From Varroa destructor (lineage: Eukaryota > Arthropoda > Arachnida > Mesostigmata > Varroidae): a stretch of DNA of 64,000 bases. This document shows positions 1-13,110 of the stretch, in pieces (position 1 is the first letter of the stretch; each line of letters starts with the position of its first letter). The stretch is from NCBI RefSeq assembly GCF_002443255.2, contig NW_019211456.1, positions 54,539,743 through 54,603,742 on the forward strand. Reading direction: 5' to 3'. Made by a program: the position numbers and the translations under genes. Below the pieces are notes generated by a model. That model was not told the DNA's origin, did not search any database, and saw only the letters and a program-made list of their open reading frames with translations.

Positions 1-3000
1 TGAATCGTTTCCGTTGGAACGAAAGGTCGTATGCAATGCGAAGGTTTGTTGAAGGAGGCCACGAAATTTGCCGTTGTTCTAACATCATAAAATTCTAAGA
101 TTAAGCTGAACAGAATAAATTAGTAAAGAATGATTGTATGTAGGACTTCTATAAAACTGATCTCACATAGTCACTGCCCTGAGGCTACTTTGTTCTGATA
201 TAGACAACCAAGTTTAGGGGCTTAAATAAGAATATTCAAAGAGATATGAAGGTCATCTGTGGCTGTACCTAATACCCCATCTACCACCTAGTGCCTAGAA
301 CTTCGATCACGTTAAAAACATTCAATATTTTATGAGTATTTAGTTCGGTCCGTGAGACAGGAATAAGGTGTGAAGGTTCCGTTTCGTCGTGCTTATTATT
401 TTTCTCTACGTGGTAATGTGCTTGTACTACAAAAATTGATTTTACGACACCGGCAGCGAAATATTCAAGTCGCTCAGATGCCTGAGCCATGTCGTTGATT
501 TCTCTTTTAACGTCTAAGAGCATTTTGCGAATTATAAACCAAGTTGCATCCGAGTTTGTGCCCGCAGTTATTTCTTCAAAGAAGTTCGGGCAAGTTCTAT
601 CCTACTTGTTTTGTGAACAATGTGGTGTACATTTTGACTTGTTTGATCGTTAATGACGCACTGGAGAGTTAGGAAGCGGAGAAGGCAGAGTAAAGCCTAC
701 GGCAGAAGGCTTTACTCGGAGGAGAACGGCAGGGTAAAGCAAGAAGCTGTCTCCGTTGATGTAGCTCATGTATTAAATTCATATATCTTCAAATACTTAT
801 GGATCATCCGTATAGTTACCTTCGATATTTAAAGGCATATTTATTCGTAAACTGATGTGAACTTATTATCAGTGATTCTTGTCTGAAGTGTGTATTCCGC
901 AACCACTCGTATAAGAAATGGTATTAACCTTCTGACAGTTTTCTGCCTCTGAAAATACACCGGCATACATAAAGCTATGTATGTCGAAATAAACAAAAAG
1001 CAAATTATTCACTTCTAGTGCGCTCCTGAATTTTAATTAACAAACAAATTATTATTATTAAGCGAAATTGAGATTAACTTACATAAATATAAAATTTATT
1101 TATCAGACATGAATCTGTCAAAATAACTTTTACTTGCTGAATAGCTATCTTTAAAGAACATTCAAAATATGATTGACTGATATGTTAGCCGAAACAGAAA
1201 TGGCACTTATACAAGGAGAAACTAAATGTTTGCTGTGGTGAGAACTTATTAGAACAAGCTGTTCTAGACAGTTTTTGTTTAAATATTGAGGTATCATTTT
1301 TGGAGAGTTCAAAGTTCTTTGCTCTGTCCATAGTGCCAAAGAGCTAGCGATGCAACAACAAGCACAAGAGGCCTGACATTACGACAAGCCCATTTGTTTC
1401 TAAAAATGGTAGTCTGTGAGGCGTTCGTCAGCAGTTGAATGGTTGATACATGGCTAGCGATCGCCAGTCTCCCTGTTTTTCGTCGTTGACCCCGCGTCAT
1501 TGTTCTAGTTGTAACATGACTGTATGGGTAGTCATGTGTACTATGGTCCTATTCCGTCTTTCCGTCGAACGCCTCTCCTGTCAAGCACAGCAGTGTTTAC
1601 ATCTCGCTGTTTCATCAACTTCTCGCCTTTTCGTCCGCTTGTTGCCCCCAAGTGCGACTCCTCTTTTTTATGTTCTATTCCGAATTCCCTCTCTTATTCG
1701 CGCTCGATTAAAGTAACTGTAACGTCACACTCTTTGTTTCTGCGATAACCTAAGGTTCCTTTGACGGCCTATTGGGCGACAGAAACAACTATATTATCAG
1801 TTTCAGTAGTACCTACCTTCTTTTCAATTGTTTCCTTTTTCACCAATCCTTTGTCATCATCGGCAGGTGCTTTAATGTGAATCAGTAGTGGCCCGCGGCA
1901 TGCTGCTTGTTATACATGGTTATATATACCTCACATGAAACAGTATATTTTTTCATATTAAATGCTATATACTTTTTCTTTTTAAATATGGGTTCAGCTG
2001 CATTATTCTGTTGCATCTAGTTCCTTATCCTTACTGGCTTACCGAGCAAATCGTAATGCGTGACTGTAACCGCAATGATATGAGGCTTGCTTGTGGTGAA
2101 AACCTGAAACCGCTTTCACGCTGCTTTAATATCTGATTTTGTAGAGGTTCTGAAGAAAAGGTGCAAATAAACGGACATACTCCTTTTTGCAGACAACCTT
2201 ACGATGATTTTCTTAAAAAAATAACTCCATTCTATGCCAACTTGCCATTGTCTCACAGTGATTTACTGCTAGCAACTATCACGGAGCCAATGTTTCAAAA
2301 ACTAGGTCTATTAAGTGCTGGAGCTGAGCAAGTGGGCCATTAATGGTAAATGATAGAAGACTTAAGTCTGGGGCAAACACCAATTGAACACTTCCGTCAT
2401 TTTGCCGATTTAAGATTTTAGCGTATGTATTCAGTATTTGACAACTGGGGCCAGTTTCCGTCTTTACATGCTACGAAGGATTCTTTAAATATTTACAGCT
2501 TTGTATATATACATATATATGTATACAAAGCACTAAATGATATAGCGCCTCAAATTAGCAGTAAGGTATTGCCTTTTTCGATTGTGATCTTACCGTCCGT
2601 TTATAGAATCATATCAAGTACAAGTTCTCAGGCAGATCTCACAGCTTGTGATCTGCTCAAAGCCCCGAAAAGTAGCACTTTTTTGTAACGTTTGTGGAGA
2701 CATTTTCCGAATCTTATTAAAAGATTGTTATGTCTATCTCTATAACCTCTATTTGAGAAGTTCTACTCAATACGTGTGAAATATTCGTTAGGCGCCTCAC
2801 TGTTTATTCCTGTTGTTATTGCTGAGACTATTAGATGTTCAAATATTTATTATTATTATTTTAGCTGACCTTTAATGTTGATATTTGGCGCGTGGATAAA
2901 TGCCATAACTGCGGAACGAAAATTCCTGATCCTTTTATAGCTGATCCCACCTTGTATGTGGCACACGATTTTCAGAACATTTCGAATATAAGTAGAGCAC

Positions 3001-4727
3001 GTTTTACTTTGATACCGACAAAAAAATGCTCTTCGTAGAATGAGCTGGTCTTTGTCAGCAGTGCACACGCCGCATTGGTCTGTTGAGATAACGTCTCAGT
3101 TAATGAGTCCTATTTAAATAAACAAGTTTGTATATTTTGGAGATTGGACAGAGCGCGAACAGAATAATTATAACCATGGAACCACTTTCTTCGGCAATCA
3201 TATGATAGCCACACTGATTGACTTACATGCAACGGGAAAATCTTTGTAAAGGAAGCCATCTCTACAAAGGTGTATCCAAAAGTGATGACGCAGTCCAATT
3301 AATCAAAACGAGCATCGTATGGTTTTTACATGCTCATACTTCAAAGTATTTAGGATGAGCTTCTCAACCTTTGATATCTGGTGTGGTTGTACGGAGCATG
3401 AGTAATCAACTGAAGCAATAAATTATTACCTTTGCACAGAAATGGCATTTTGTTCCAACACGCGTTTTAGTATAATCGATGATCTACATATTGGCAAAAA
3501 ATCATTGTATACACGCCTTTAAACTTGCCCTTAAAAAGCTTTTGTGATTAACGAATAGAGCCTTGATCGAAAATATTTGCGCCCTAGAAAAATATCAGAG
3601 CAAACACTCGACTTATGTCAATGTGTAAGCATAAGGTATGGGGGTGGTAGAAATGAATGCAATTTGCTGAAAAGAAATAGCACATTCTAATGCATATGAT
3701 ACCTAGAAATTCAAATTTGAGTTTTGAAAAAAAATTTGTGCTTCGTCGATACTTCGTAAAGTTTGATTGGATGTATCTATAATCTAAAAATCACCATGCA
3801 AATACGAAAGGTACCGCTCTTATTGACACATGTTATATTAAAAAACAAATTACTAGGACAGAAGTTTGCTGCCCAAGCTTCGACAGCGTTGATTAATACC
3901 GTCATATCATTACATGCTCATATTTTTTTAACTTTAACATGCTTCGCGTGAATTTTACTGGTAAGTGAAGCCATTTTCTGGATTTTCGTTTCGTTTTAGG
4001 ACTTTAGCCTCCCTTTCTAAACTTATGGGCTGCTAGCTGGACGTTTACATAACGAACACAGATAAACTATATCAGCTTTATTCAAGCCTGTGTTCAGGTC
4101 GGGTTCTAGTATTTAAACCATTATCATCGTTTTAAGAATCGTGTCCCTTGATCAACGATTACTATTATTTCAGTTACAAACGATCTTTCAGTTTTGTTAA
4201 GCTAAACGATATGTCGCCACCTACCCGTAAAGCAATTCAGGTTGTTAATTGGAGTCTAACCGACCTACGTATTTTTGGCTCGCATATTATTTCATAAGGT
4301 TCTATTACGGAACGTTAGCTTATGGGTCTACTGGAGCACTTCTGATGCCTGCGATATGGTCTACAAGGTCTCATTGATTGCGCTACTGCTTAATGGACAA
4401 GCCATACCTATTTCGTAGCAATACATGTACACGAAATGTATGTAAAAGTATCAGCTTTTAAATATTTTATTCTTAAAGTAGATATCTGAATAAAAAATAA
4501 ATAGAAAAACCTACTGAATATGGAAAAGTTCACTGCGAATAATACATAGTCGTTGATTTGAGACATCTATAACACAAATCTGTCTTTCTTTCGGTATAAC
4601 TATTTTACCGAGAGTAGCATTTTATTGACATGATAATTGTAAGCCTTTCTAGACTATTTTGTAAGTATCGACCGTTTGCTATTTTTTTTTTGTTGCAAAA
4701 TTGTAATACTCAACTCAATCGCTGTTG
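1..4727. other. no gene recognised
   Basis: AT-rich sequence with short chance frames only. A near-palindromic TA/GTATAC tract lies at about 2508-2530 and the hairpin at 688-717. A C/T-rich block at 1450-1720 has two overlapping + strand frames, neither recognisable. Confidence 0.6.
688..717. repeat. inverted repeat, 11-bp arms
   Basis: GAGTAAAGCCT and AGGCTTTACTC are separated by ACGGCAGA. The left arm overlaps GGCAGAGTAAAGC (685-697), which recurs as GGCAGGGTAAAGC at 728-740. This small cluster of related words stands out in otherwise plain AT-rich sequence. Confidence 0.8.
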
Positions 4728-5213
4728 CTAGTTTTGCTTGATCAAGCTTTTGCTCTTAAAAGGAGTCGTGTATACGAGAAAGTTGGGTCCTTGAAATAGA
4801 CAGGCGTGCCCCATTATTGACAACGAGTGTTTGGACTCAGATAATAGGTGTTTGCTGCTAATCAGATAAGGCTTCATATCAAGACAAAAAAGGCCAGCTT
4901 CGTCAAAACAGACTGTGGATATACGTCTTCGTGATAGCTTAGTGGATAACCTATTTGTTGGGATACGTTGTGGTATCGGATTCAGATATAGACAAGTTTC
5001 GTTTCGTGCTGGAAGCCAGCTATTGTATGCTGAAGTGGATACCGGATGTAAAACTCGAAACATATAGATTGTGAGTACATGTATAGAAAACCTCGCTTCT
5101 AAATATCGGTCACCCCTTACAGATTCTTTTGAAAGTTTTAGATATAATTCTATTCCTTTTTCGCGGCAGATTTTATATGATCTATATTTATAACAATGAT
5201 CGATGGTTTTCAA
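4728..5213 (-). CDS. unrecognised 161-codon open frame
   Basis: This is the longest open frame outside the muscleblind exon. It starts with ATG and ends in TAG. The protein is basic, has scattered cysteines, and shows no signal peptide, repeat or motif I can name. With roughly one stop per 14 codons expected at this composition, a frame this long is uncommon by chance in 64 kb but not impossible. No splice or promoter evidence supports it. It may be a relic of a mobile element or a chance frame. Confidence 0.15.
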   Translation of the reverse strand: MKTIDHCYKYRSYKICREKGIELYLKLSKESVRGDRYLEARFSIHVLTIYMFRVLHPVSTSAYNSWLPARNETCLYLNPIPQRIPTNRLSTKLSRRRISTVCFDEAGLFCLDMKPYLISSKHLLSESKHSLSIMGHACLFQGPNFLVYTTPFKSKSLIKQN

Positions 5214-6721
5214 AAGCCGATGACAATTATGGATTTGCGGCCAAGGTGCTATCGGTATTCCTTTGCTTAATTTAATTTGGTTAGAGTTAGCCCGCGTTGC
5301 TACGCAACTAGCATTGCTATTTAATTTTCTATTCCCACATTTTGATTATAAATGATTAGCAAACATTAGTAAATAAATAAAAAAAAATTCTCTAGCACAA
5401 CATAGGCGTCTTTTATTTAAATAACGTCCCTAGTGTACGTTAGAATTCTGTGTAGCGTATAATCAGCTGCTTTGGTTTCAATAGGAGACGTGAATTTGAC
5501 TTATAATATAGCTATGTATCGTATTTCCAAGGCGGATATGCCATAGATTTTCCTCTTAGATCTTTATGTAGATCAGAGGCAAATCATAATTTTGCCAAGT
5601 ATTGTAAGAACGTTAATTTCTCATAAATTGAATATAAGTCCTGCACTCCTGACCATCTCTATCTAACTGAGATGGATCACATAATGACCTTTTAAATTGT
5701 TGATTTTCAGTGAAGTTGATGAAGATAACATCAAGTCCACCTAAGAGATCGCCATCGAACTTAGACATTAGTTTATGTTCGGTTTGGACAACGGAGTCTC
5801 TAATCACAAAGCCATTAGGACTAGTTCATACGATGCATATTTTGTAAATGGTGTGAGAAACAGAAATAAGAATTTGACACGCATTATTACGCATTGTATA
5901 TATTGAATTAGTCATGATTCCATTCGAATGTCTTGTATCCTGTTGATCGCAATAGTCTATAACGGTATAATTCGTATACATGGAAAGTTGACTGACGGAT
6001 ACATTAAAAACTGAGTCAGTGCACTGCAAATCTAACGTTCTAGATGTATGTATAATCTAATCTTAAGCTGTATTTTTGTTAAACACAAAACATTTTTACA
6101 ACTTATCTCTTATTGTACAAAATATCAGGATTGGTGATAGGCTTGATTCCAGTTCACCCGCAATTATTCTAGAAATCTCATTTGATTTCTTTTTTCCGTT
6201 TATTGATATGTTCAGCGGGTCGTGACACCAGACTTCAGATACCTGTAAAGTATGGACGGTTGGGTAGTATATTCTCTTGTGTTCATAGACGTTTTACACC
6301 TTTGTATTGCAGCAATAGTAACTACGTATTATATTTGTATATATAGTAAAACAAATGTAACATAGATAGACCAATATTGAAATTTGTATTCAAAAAAACA
6401 ATGCTCACAAAATTTCCACTGTGTTTTTTATCGATTTAAGGACCCCGTGATCCTTAACAATGAGTCTTATAGTGTTTTATTAAGTGTAATGGTCGTCTTT
6501 GTAAGTGGTGGAATTGAGAACATATTGAACCGTTGACTTACTAGGAGCAAGTCCATTTAACGATGACTAGATAGTACTTAGCGCGTCAAGAAAATAAACA
6601 ACACAGCTACTAATTCGTATACGATTAGACTATAAAAACCGTAAATATTAAGGGGTATATTGCCAGTCTTGGACCAAACTTAATCTTCCAGATGGCGTAA
6701 ACAACGAAACCTGTCTGTTAA
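5214..6721. other. no gene recognised
   Basis: AT-rich with short chance frames on the - strand only. GTTGCTACGCAAC near 5296 is a tiny palindrome without context. Confidence 0.6.
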
Positions 6722-7290
6722 CAAATTTGCTTAAGCGACGGAATTAGGATACCCGAAGACGGGCAAGCTGTCAGGATAAAGCCGGAAAGTAAAGACTATT
6801 GGTCAAGTTGTCGCAAAAAGCAGGCCGATGAGGTCCCGGATTGCCGCAATAGGCAGGCCATCCTTGAAGTGACCGTTAATACTAGTAGCGGCCTCAAACT
6901 GTACTATCCGACGCAAGAGACGGAAAAGGGTCTGGCGATGAACTAGTGTCGACCAAAAGAGACTTGATGGATATGGAAGAGAAAGCGTGTGTTATACAAG
7001 AGATAGGCGCCCATATACCATACTACGTCGCCAGCTCCGGTCCGTAAAAAACTTTAAGAAGGGAAAGTATCGGAGACATGCTACGAGCAGTACGGAACTG
7101 CCAGGGCCGTTGGAAGAGTGGCGGAGGCGCGTAGTCACTACGGAGGCGATCGATCAGAAGAAGCGTTACTATGAGGACGTGAGATCATCAGCACTAGTCG
7201 CATTAGGAAACGCGACTGCTGCGTGGACACAGCGGGGCAATAGCAATGCTAAACTGCTACGGTCAGAAAAGTAAGCAGTAAAGAGCTGTT
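6722..7290 (+). pseudogene. coding-like GC-richer island, unassigned
   Basis: Two open stretches lie close together on the + strand. The first, 6722-6943, has about 73 codons and no start codon and includes IRIPEDGQAVRIKPESKDYW. The second, 6987-7274, has 95 codons from ATG and includes GPLEEWRRRVVTTEAIDQKK. Both are hydrophilic and charged, with codon use unlike the AT-rich flanks. The sharp composition step and the break between them suggest a decayed mobile element. I recognise no domain. The - strand of the same block is also fairly open. Confidence 0.3.
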
Positions 7291-7441
7291 AGTTCGGATG
7301 TGCTTTAAGTGCAAAAGCTTTAGCTGTTAGTCGATAGTGTTGGTTAATGTATACTAATTAACGCCACATAATACATTCAATAATATCTAGTCATATGTAT
7401 ATATATTCAAAAAAAAACGAAAGTATTTTGCTAGTTAGCCC

Positions 7442-7627
7442 TCATTGCACTTAAAAAAGTGAGAGGTACGCAAATTAAGTCCTCATTGCACTTAAAAAAG
7501 TGGTCCTCATTGTACTTAAAAAAGTGAAAGGTACGCAAATTATTACGATGAAAAGCGGATTCTGCACAGTCGTCATTGCACTTAAAAAAGTGGGAGGTAC
7601 GCAAATTATTACTATGAAAAGCGGATT
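7442..7627 (+). repeat. interrupted tandem repeat with internal hairpin
   Basis: TCATTGCACTTAAAAAAGTG occurs four times, at 7442-7461, 7483-7502, 7507-7526 (one change) and 7573-7592. Each copy contains the small hairpin CACTT-AAAA-AAGTG. Three copies continue into RGAGGTACGCAAATT or its near variant. The last two extend through TATTACKATGAAAAGCGGATT, giving a full unit of about 55 bases with 5' truncated or short units before it. Confidence 0.9.
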
Positions 7628-7681
7628 TTAGTGTTCAATACATTCGTAACAGGGACGCTCTACCTCTACTTCTATTGATTG

Positions 7682-7753
7682 ATTACTTGCAATGCTAGAG
7701 CGTTGGCTAATGTGGCTATTACTTGTAATGCTAGAGCGTTGGCTAATGTGGCT
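7682..7753 (+). repeat. tandem duplication of a 36-bp unit
   Basis: The 36-base unit starting ATTACTTGCAATGCTAGAGC is present at 7682-7717 and 7718-7753 with one C/T difference. It lies 55 bases after the hairpin repeat cluster but shares no obvious sequence with it. Confidence 0.9.
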
Positions 7754-10700
7754 ATTCACAACAATGACTAAAATTCAAGCAGTTTTATTGATTAAGGGTA
7801 TTGCAGAGCATACTTGCAGCAACGAATTATACAAATAATATTTGAATGCCCCTGTTACAAACGAGTTGCACAATTAAATATGCCCTTTAACTTAGCAAAT
7901 TCGTATTTTCTGGTCCGAAATAAAAATTTTCAACTATTCGGAAACTTTTGCTTCACTTGGTATGTATATGCGCGACTGAATGTGTGTCAGATTAACCTTA
8001 CGCGGCATTTGTAGATATATTAGAGCAAAACTGCTCCATTGAGCCCGTAGAAGCGATATACGAAAGAAGAGAGGCAAGCCCCTAAAAACGACAGGGGAAA
8101 CGCCATTATGTCTGCTTAAAAGAGAAGAGCCGACAGTGGTCAAGACCACTAAGTGAAACTTAAAATGCCCATCAGACTCATAGTACATTGAGCAAAATAC
8201 ATACAAAATAGTTTTAGCACGAATACAACTCTGTCGTGATAAGAAGAAATAGACATCATAACATTGTCAATGTGAGTCATCAAAACGTACCAGGACTTAC
8301 AGTCAAGCGTTCTACCAAAAAACGAGGTCAAACACGTTTGTAGGGTGTTAGTGTGGGGCCATAGGGCTACTAAGACAGAATACACGAAGACAACAGCTGC
8401 AGTCAGTGACTTCTCAGGATGTTGCTACGATGACAGCCCTCTGATTGCGCTTTTTAGAGGTACCATGTTTCATGATTTAAATAATGTAAATCACCCCAAC
8501 AGTCATAAAAGGAGGGTTTTGAGTCCAAGTCATATAAAGTTTTTAAGGTCTAATTCAACGGGTTAGGACAGTACTTAAATCATGTTTATTTCCTCGTGTC
8601 AACATTCAATTTTTGTATCTGTATGATGTTTAAGGTAGTAAAAAATGAACATATTAGATCACACTTGCTCTGGGTCTTAGCAAAATATGCTAAAGTGGCC
8701 AGTCTCAACTTAAACGGATAAAACCGTGAAGGACCAATCACTTTATAATGCCTAGTCTATAAATGTTGGCGGGTTTTCATCCGTTCCTGTCGCATCATCT
8801 GTAGGTCCCCGATCTAAAAAATATTACATACTGTCCGTTCTACTGATAGTTACATGGCTTATGCCATAGCTCGTCGAGCTCCAATTACTACTTTATTCTT
8901 CTATAAGAAGGCAATAAAAAGCGATTTAATGGTAAGTAAAAATAGGTAACAAAATGTTGGAGGTGGCGCGTATTAGTAAAGAGAATTGCAGTGGCATGTT
9001 ACATAATAATTCATGGTCAAAAAATAAGGCTATAAAAAATGTTAATGTGACCAAATATATAATTACAATTTTAATCAGAAAACGGCCAAGATTTGGCCGA
9101 AGAACAAGGATACCTGAATCTTGTATTAGGTACCATACTTAACCGTCAAATGTAGGTTTGGCTCTAGGTAGGCTCACATGCTATGTACTAGAAGATTTAG
9201 CTGACACAGTTTCAAAGTTCTCATATTTCGCAATTTTATTTTATTCGATAATTTTGACCGGAATTCAATAAATCAACGGAACATATTGATAAATAGACTT
9301 CACTAGCATAAGCTTCACAAAATGTTCCGGTTTGTCGCCCCATTTCACGAAACTTCTGAGTCCCGCCATAGTTCTAGCTACAGCAGAAGAATACATTTGT
9401 ACACGTGGACTGTTGCTTTTGCTCCACTGCATCTTTTTTACGGCATTGATTGCTGTTAAGGCAACTTTAGAGTCAGGATGTTGTCCTGGATCTGCTGCTC
9501 TTATACAGTGGTGTCTTCGTAGCCAACTAAACTCCTTCGACTGGTGCAGTTCTCGAACCACGTATGACTATGAAAAGCAGGGCTAAAAAGTCAGTACACC
9601 GTCTTTAATGTTTCCTGCCTTTGTAGCGCTAAAGCATGATTGAATGATAATGTAATGGTGGAACTTCAATAGATTAGATATTTGAGGAGAACTGATTGGA
9701 GTAGACTTCTCGAAATTAGAGTGAGAGGCGTGAGCTAACTCGAATGAGATGGCACAATACAGAAAGGAAATACCGAAATATTAGTAAAGATTGGCACGAG
9801 TTCAAATCGTATATAATAACGTAAAATAACCTGAAAAAGGGTTTTTGAGAACAAAAATGTCATAAGTAACGACGAAAGGACAGTTATGCATATATAAATA
9901 AAAAAAAGCAAAAGTTTCACTTGAATTGGTATATATTACAACTACAGATTCTATACTTATTAGGAGGACGTTCAATCCGAGATAAGACTAATGAACAAGA
10001 TGAGATTTATGAACACATCTTCCTCCTGATTAGGCTCTTCATTCTTTTTCCTCTCTAAAAGCCCGTGGCCAGGTTATCGTAGTCTGCGTGCACCGAACGG
10101 ACGTTAGTACATCCGAACTAGTTGAACTAAGCTGAGCCCTTTGAAATGTGCAGTTTTACTTCGTTGCTACGGCTTGTTAATCACTACTGTTAAATCACAC
10201 AGCTACTGTTGCCGAACTTAAATGCTTGATGAAGTAAAAAGTATGGATCACCGATAAACCATCGGTATTATAAGTTTCAATTGTAACTCAGATATTTGCC
10301 GAAGGATAGTTAAACGGTGTGATTAAACTGACTGGCATTCGTTTGATTTATATACGTATATACATTTCAAGCACAGTTCACTGCAATTTCTGATAATTTT
10401 AGATGTTTCTGCTTTCATAAAACTGTATCTGTAAGACGGACTAAGGTATCATATAATTATGATTTAAGATCGCGATTGTGACTGATAATTGCTAAACGTA
10501 TTCATATTATTAGATGGAGCATCTACTGCCATGAATGAGCCAAACAAGCAATTTTTGCATTTATTTATTTGGTAGCAGTTTTTTTTTTAATAAGATAGGT
10601 TTTATATTTAAAATCTTTTGAGGAGGGAACCTTACATTACGTTTCACAGCTAGCAAAATCATTTGAAAAATTGGAAGATGTATTACACACAAACAAAGTT

Positions 10701-12190
10701 AAGCCCCTGGGGACCTATCACTTAAATTGGCACTCTTCGGAGCGGAAATGTAGAGTACCTGCCTGAAAGCAGCGGGAAACTAAAAAAATTCAACGAAAAA
10801 TGCATCCCTCGTGATATAACGATCTACGTTTTATTCTGTCAGTTCACAATTCAAAATCAGTTAACAAAATACTCGCGTGGCACTCACGTGACAAGACACG
10901 GATAGATGTGTAGAGCCCTCACAAAAACTAATCAAATGACGGCTTTAAAAATGTGAACTCTCCAGTTTAATGCCACTAATAGTCAGATTTCGGTTAGTTA
11001 GTAGTATATAAAATGGTTGGGTCATAATAAATATACACCAAAAATGGAAGAATCGGTTATCCCCGAAATTCCCTAAAAATATTCATACATAAAAGGCGTA
11101 GCTATCAACAGTATATTACTACTGAACAAGAATGCAAAATCTCATCAGGGTTTGATGGTTGAGTCCGTAAGTAAGAGCTGCAACACTAGGTGAGGGTTTT
11201 GTGTCTCGTAAATCGTGGACTTAGGCGCAGACAATTTCAAGCTGCATGCATTAATAGGATGAACGAAGCTTAATATGATAAAGGAAGCAACATGAATATA
11301 CATGAATTATTAAGGTAAACATTAAAGCAACACCGGAATGCAGGTTGAACCTTTTCTTTTTTGGAAGTAATTTGCCTACAAAACGCTTTTATGAAATATT
11401 ACTTAGAACTCTGACAATATTTCTGAAACAAATTCAACGTTTGATTAAAACGGTTGATGTTTGCAAGCCACACTCTTATCAGATTTATCTTAAAACTGGA
11501 ATCACGTGAACGCTATCGGCAGAGACAACATGCTAAAAGTTTAAAGTCTATAGTTGTTATTTAAGCTTTGGGTCTAAAGCTAGAAAACCCATGAATAAAT
11601 CAAAAAAGCAACACGAATTCTTTGAGGCCCTTTTCCGATTCAGTCCTTTCCGTTGGTCAGAATTATTTTTTTTAACACGGAATGTCCTGATGAAAACATT
11701 TCCATCCATTGGATTCGTTTTAATAGGACCCCATTTGGTTAGTATTATGTCTATGAGTAAGCGTTGTGTGACAGGCCGAAAATGAAAATAGGTAAGCTTG
11801 GGCTTTTAATCGCGGTTTGTAAGCAAAACAGATCTGCGCCTCTGAACTACAAAAACGACCTTTGTCTTTTCACATTTAATTTACTAAGCATAATAAAATT
11901 TATGGTCTGACGCTTCAACATGTCCTCTATTTTAATATCTGATCTTATATTATTTAAAAACGTCGCCACAGCTTTTTTATCCCTTGAAACTTTTATTATT
12001 TTTCCCCAAATTTCTAATTATAAAACTCACCGATAGCACGCAGCATCTGTTTTACCGGTGACCTTACAGAGCAAATCTACTTTTTAGATCAATATTTGTA
12101 CTCAGATGCGCATTATACCGTAAATACCTTTAAAAAACTAGTTCAAATTTCAAACAAATTTAGCAAAATTAGCAAAGTTATGAGTGATTC

Positions 12191-12224
<34 letters not shown>

Positions 12225-12619
12225 TTATTAATACTCTGCATTCTTATTCCTAATTCCTACATTGTATTTTTTACTTTCGTGAACAACGTCTTTGCTGCTT
12301 TTATGAGTCATTATAGTTTTAGGAAATCGTTTAATAAGAAGCAGTAAAAACCGCATTTTAAGTCATTCGTGCGATAGACTACATCAGCTTTTGGTTTGTC
12401 AAAAGTGTCGTTGAGACCTCAATGTGCAAGCTTATATTTGTGTAAATTTGGAGAAACACTGATATTTATTACCGGCACTAGTTGCGCAGACAACTTTCAC
12501 CATGATGATAAACGTTACATGTAAGTTTATCGTATTTGAAATACAATCTGATTTCCATTGGACGTTAGGCTGAGTACAACAACAAGTTATAGTTTATATC
12601 TTACGCTACGGTCAGCGCG
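7754..12619. other. no gene recognised
   Basis: Mostly AT-rich. A short block at 9265-9586 is open on both strands; the - strand frame of 98 codons reads MVRELHQSKEFSWLRRHHCI at its start and could be an old element, but has no named motif. The block at about 10030-10200 is GC-richer without a frame. Confidence 0.55.
12193..12221. repeat. (TA)n microsatellite
   Basis: A pure TA dinucleotide tract of 29 bases. Confidence 0.95.
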
Positions 12620-13110
12620 ACTTCCCTTACTCGTTCCCAAGCGACAATGATACCGGCAGTATACTGTTGGTGTAGCCGCCGTTTACTAGAGAACTTCCTT
12701 TTCTGTATTGAACGACGCAGTGCAGACCAGCCCACGCTTCACCGCTGACGGGAGCCGTTGGCTGACAGCATGATAACCACGATAATACATGGTTCGCGTC
12801 ATACTTACATAAGCGAAGACTTTTTAAAGGGGACAAGAAAAAATAAAGGCAGTTGTCTGCTGGCGAAGCAATAGCGGTACCCATCCGATAGCAGTTGGAC
12901 GGCGTTTTTAACATCTCGTGCTATACATCTGGCGTTCTAGTGCTAGACAACAGCAATAATACTGCCTGCACGACTGCGCCGGGTGTATTGATTCGCCTTG
13001 TAGATCGCGCGCTAGAAAAACCGTTTTTTTTCTATAGCTGCACCGATGAATGGTGCGAATGGCGAGATCGTATATCGCAGTGGCGCTGTAAGCAAGTACT
13101 GCCATAAAAG
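12620..13110. other. GC-richer island with antiparallel open frames, unassigned
   Basis: Frames are open on both strands (- strand 12627-12914 and 12908-13105; + strand 12895-13107), which is typical of a high-GC block with few stops rather than of two genes. No motif is recognised. The sharp composition contrast with the flanks suggests an old insertion. Confidence 0.25.

Noticed and set aside
1450..1748. Two overlapping Ser/Phe-rich frames in a C/T-rich block
   Set aside because: Pyrimidine-rich DNA yields few stops; the peptides have no motif.
2508..2530. TA-rich near-palindrome flanked by CTTTG/CAAAG
   Set aside because: It is an imperfect AT-only palindrome, expected at this base composition.
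12096..12347. 83-codon frame with Tyr-Ile repeats
   Set aside because: The repeat is the (TA)n microsatellite translated.
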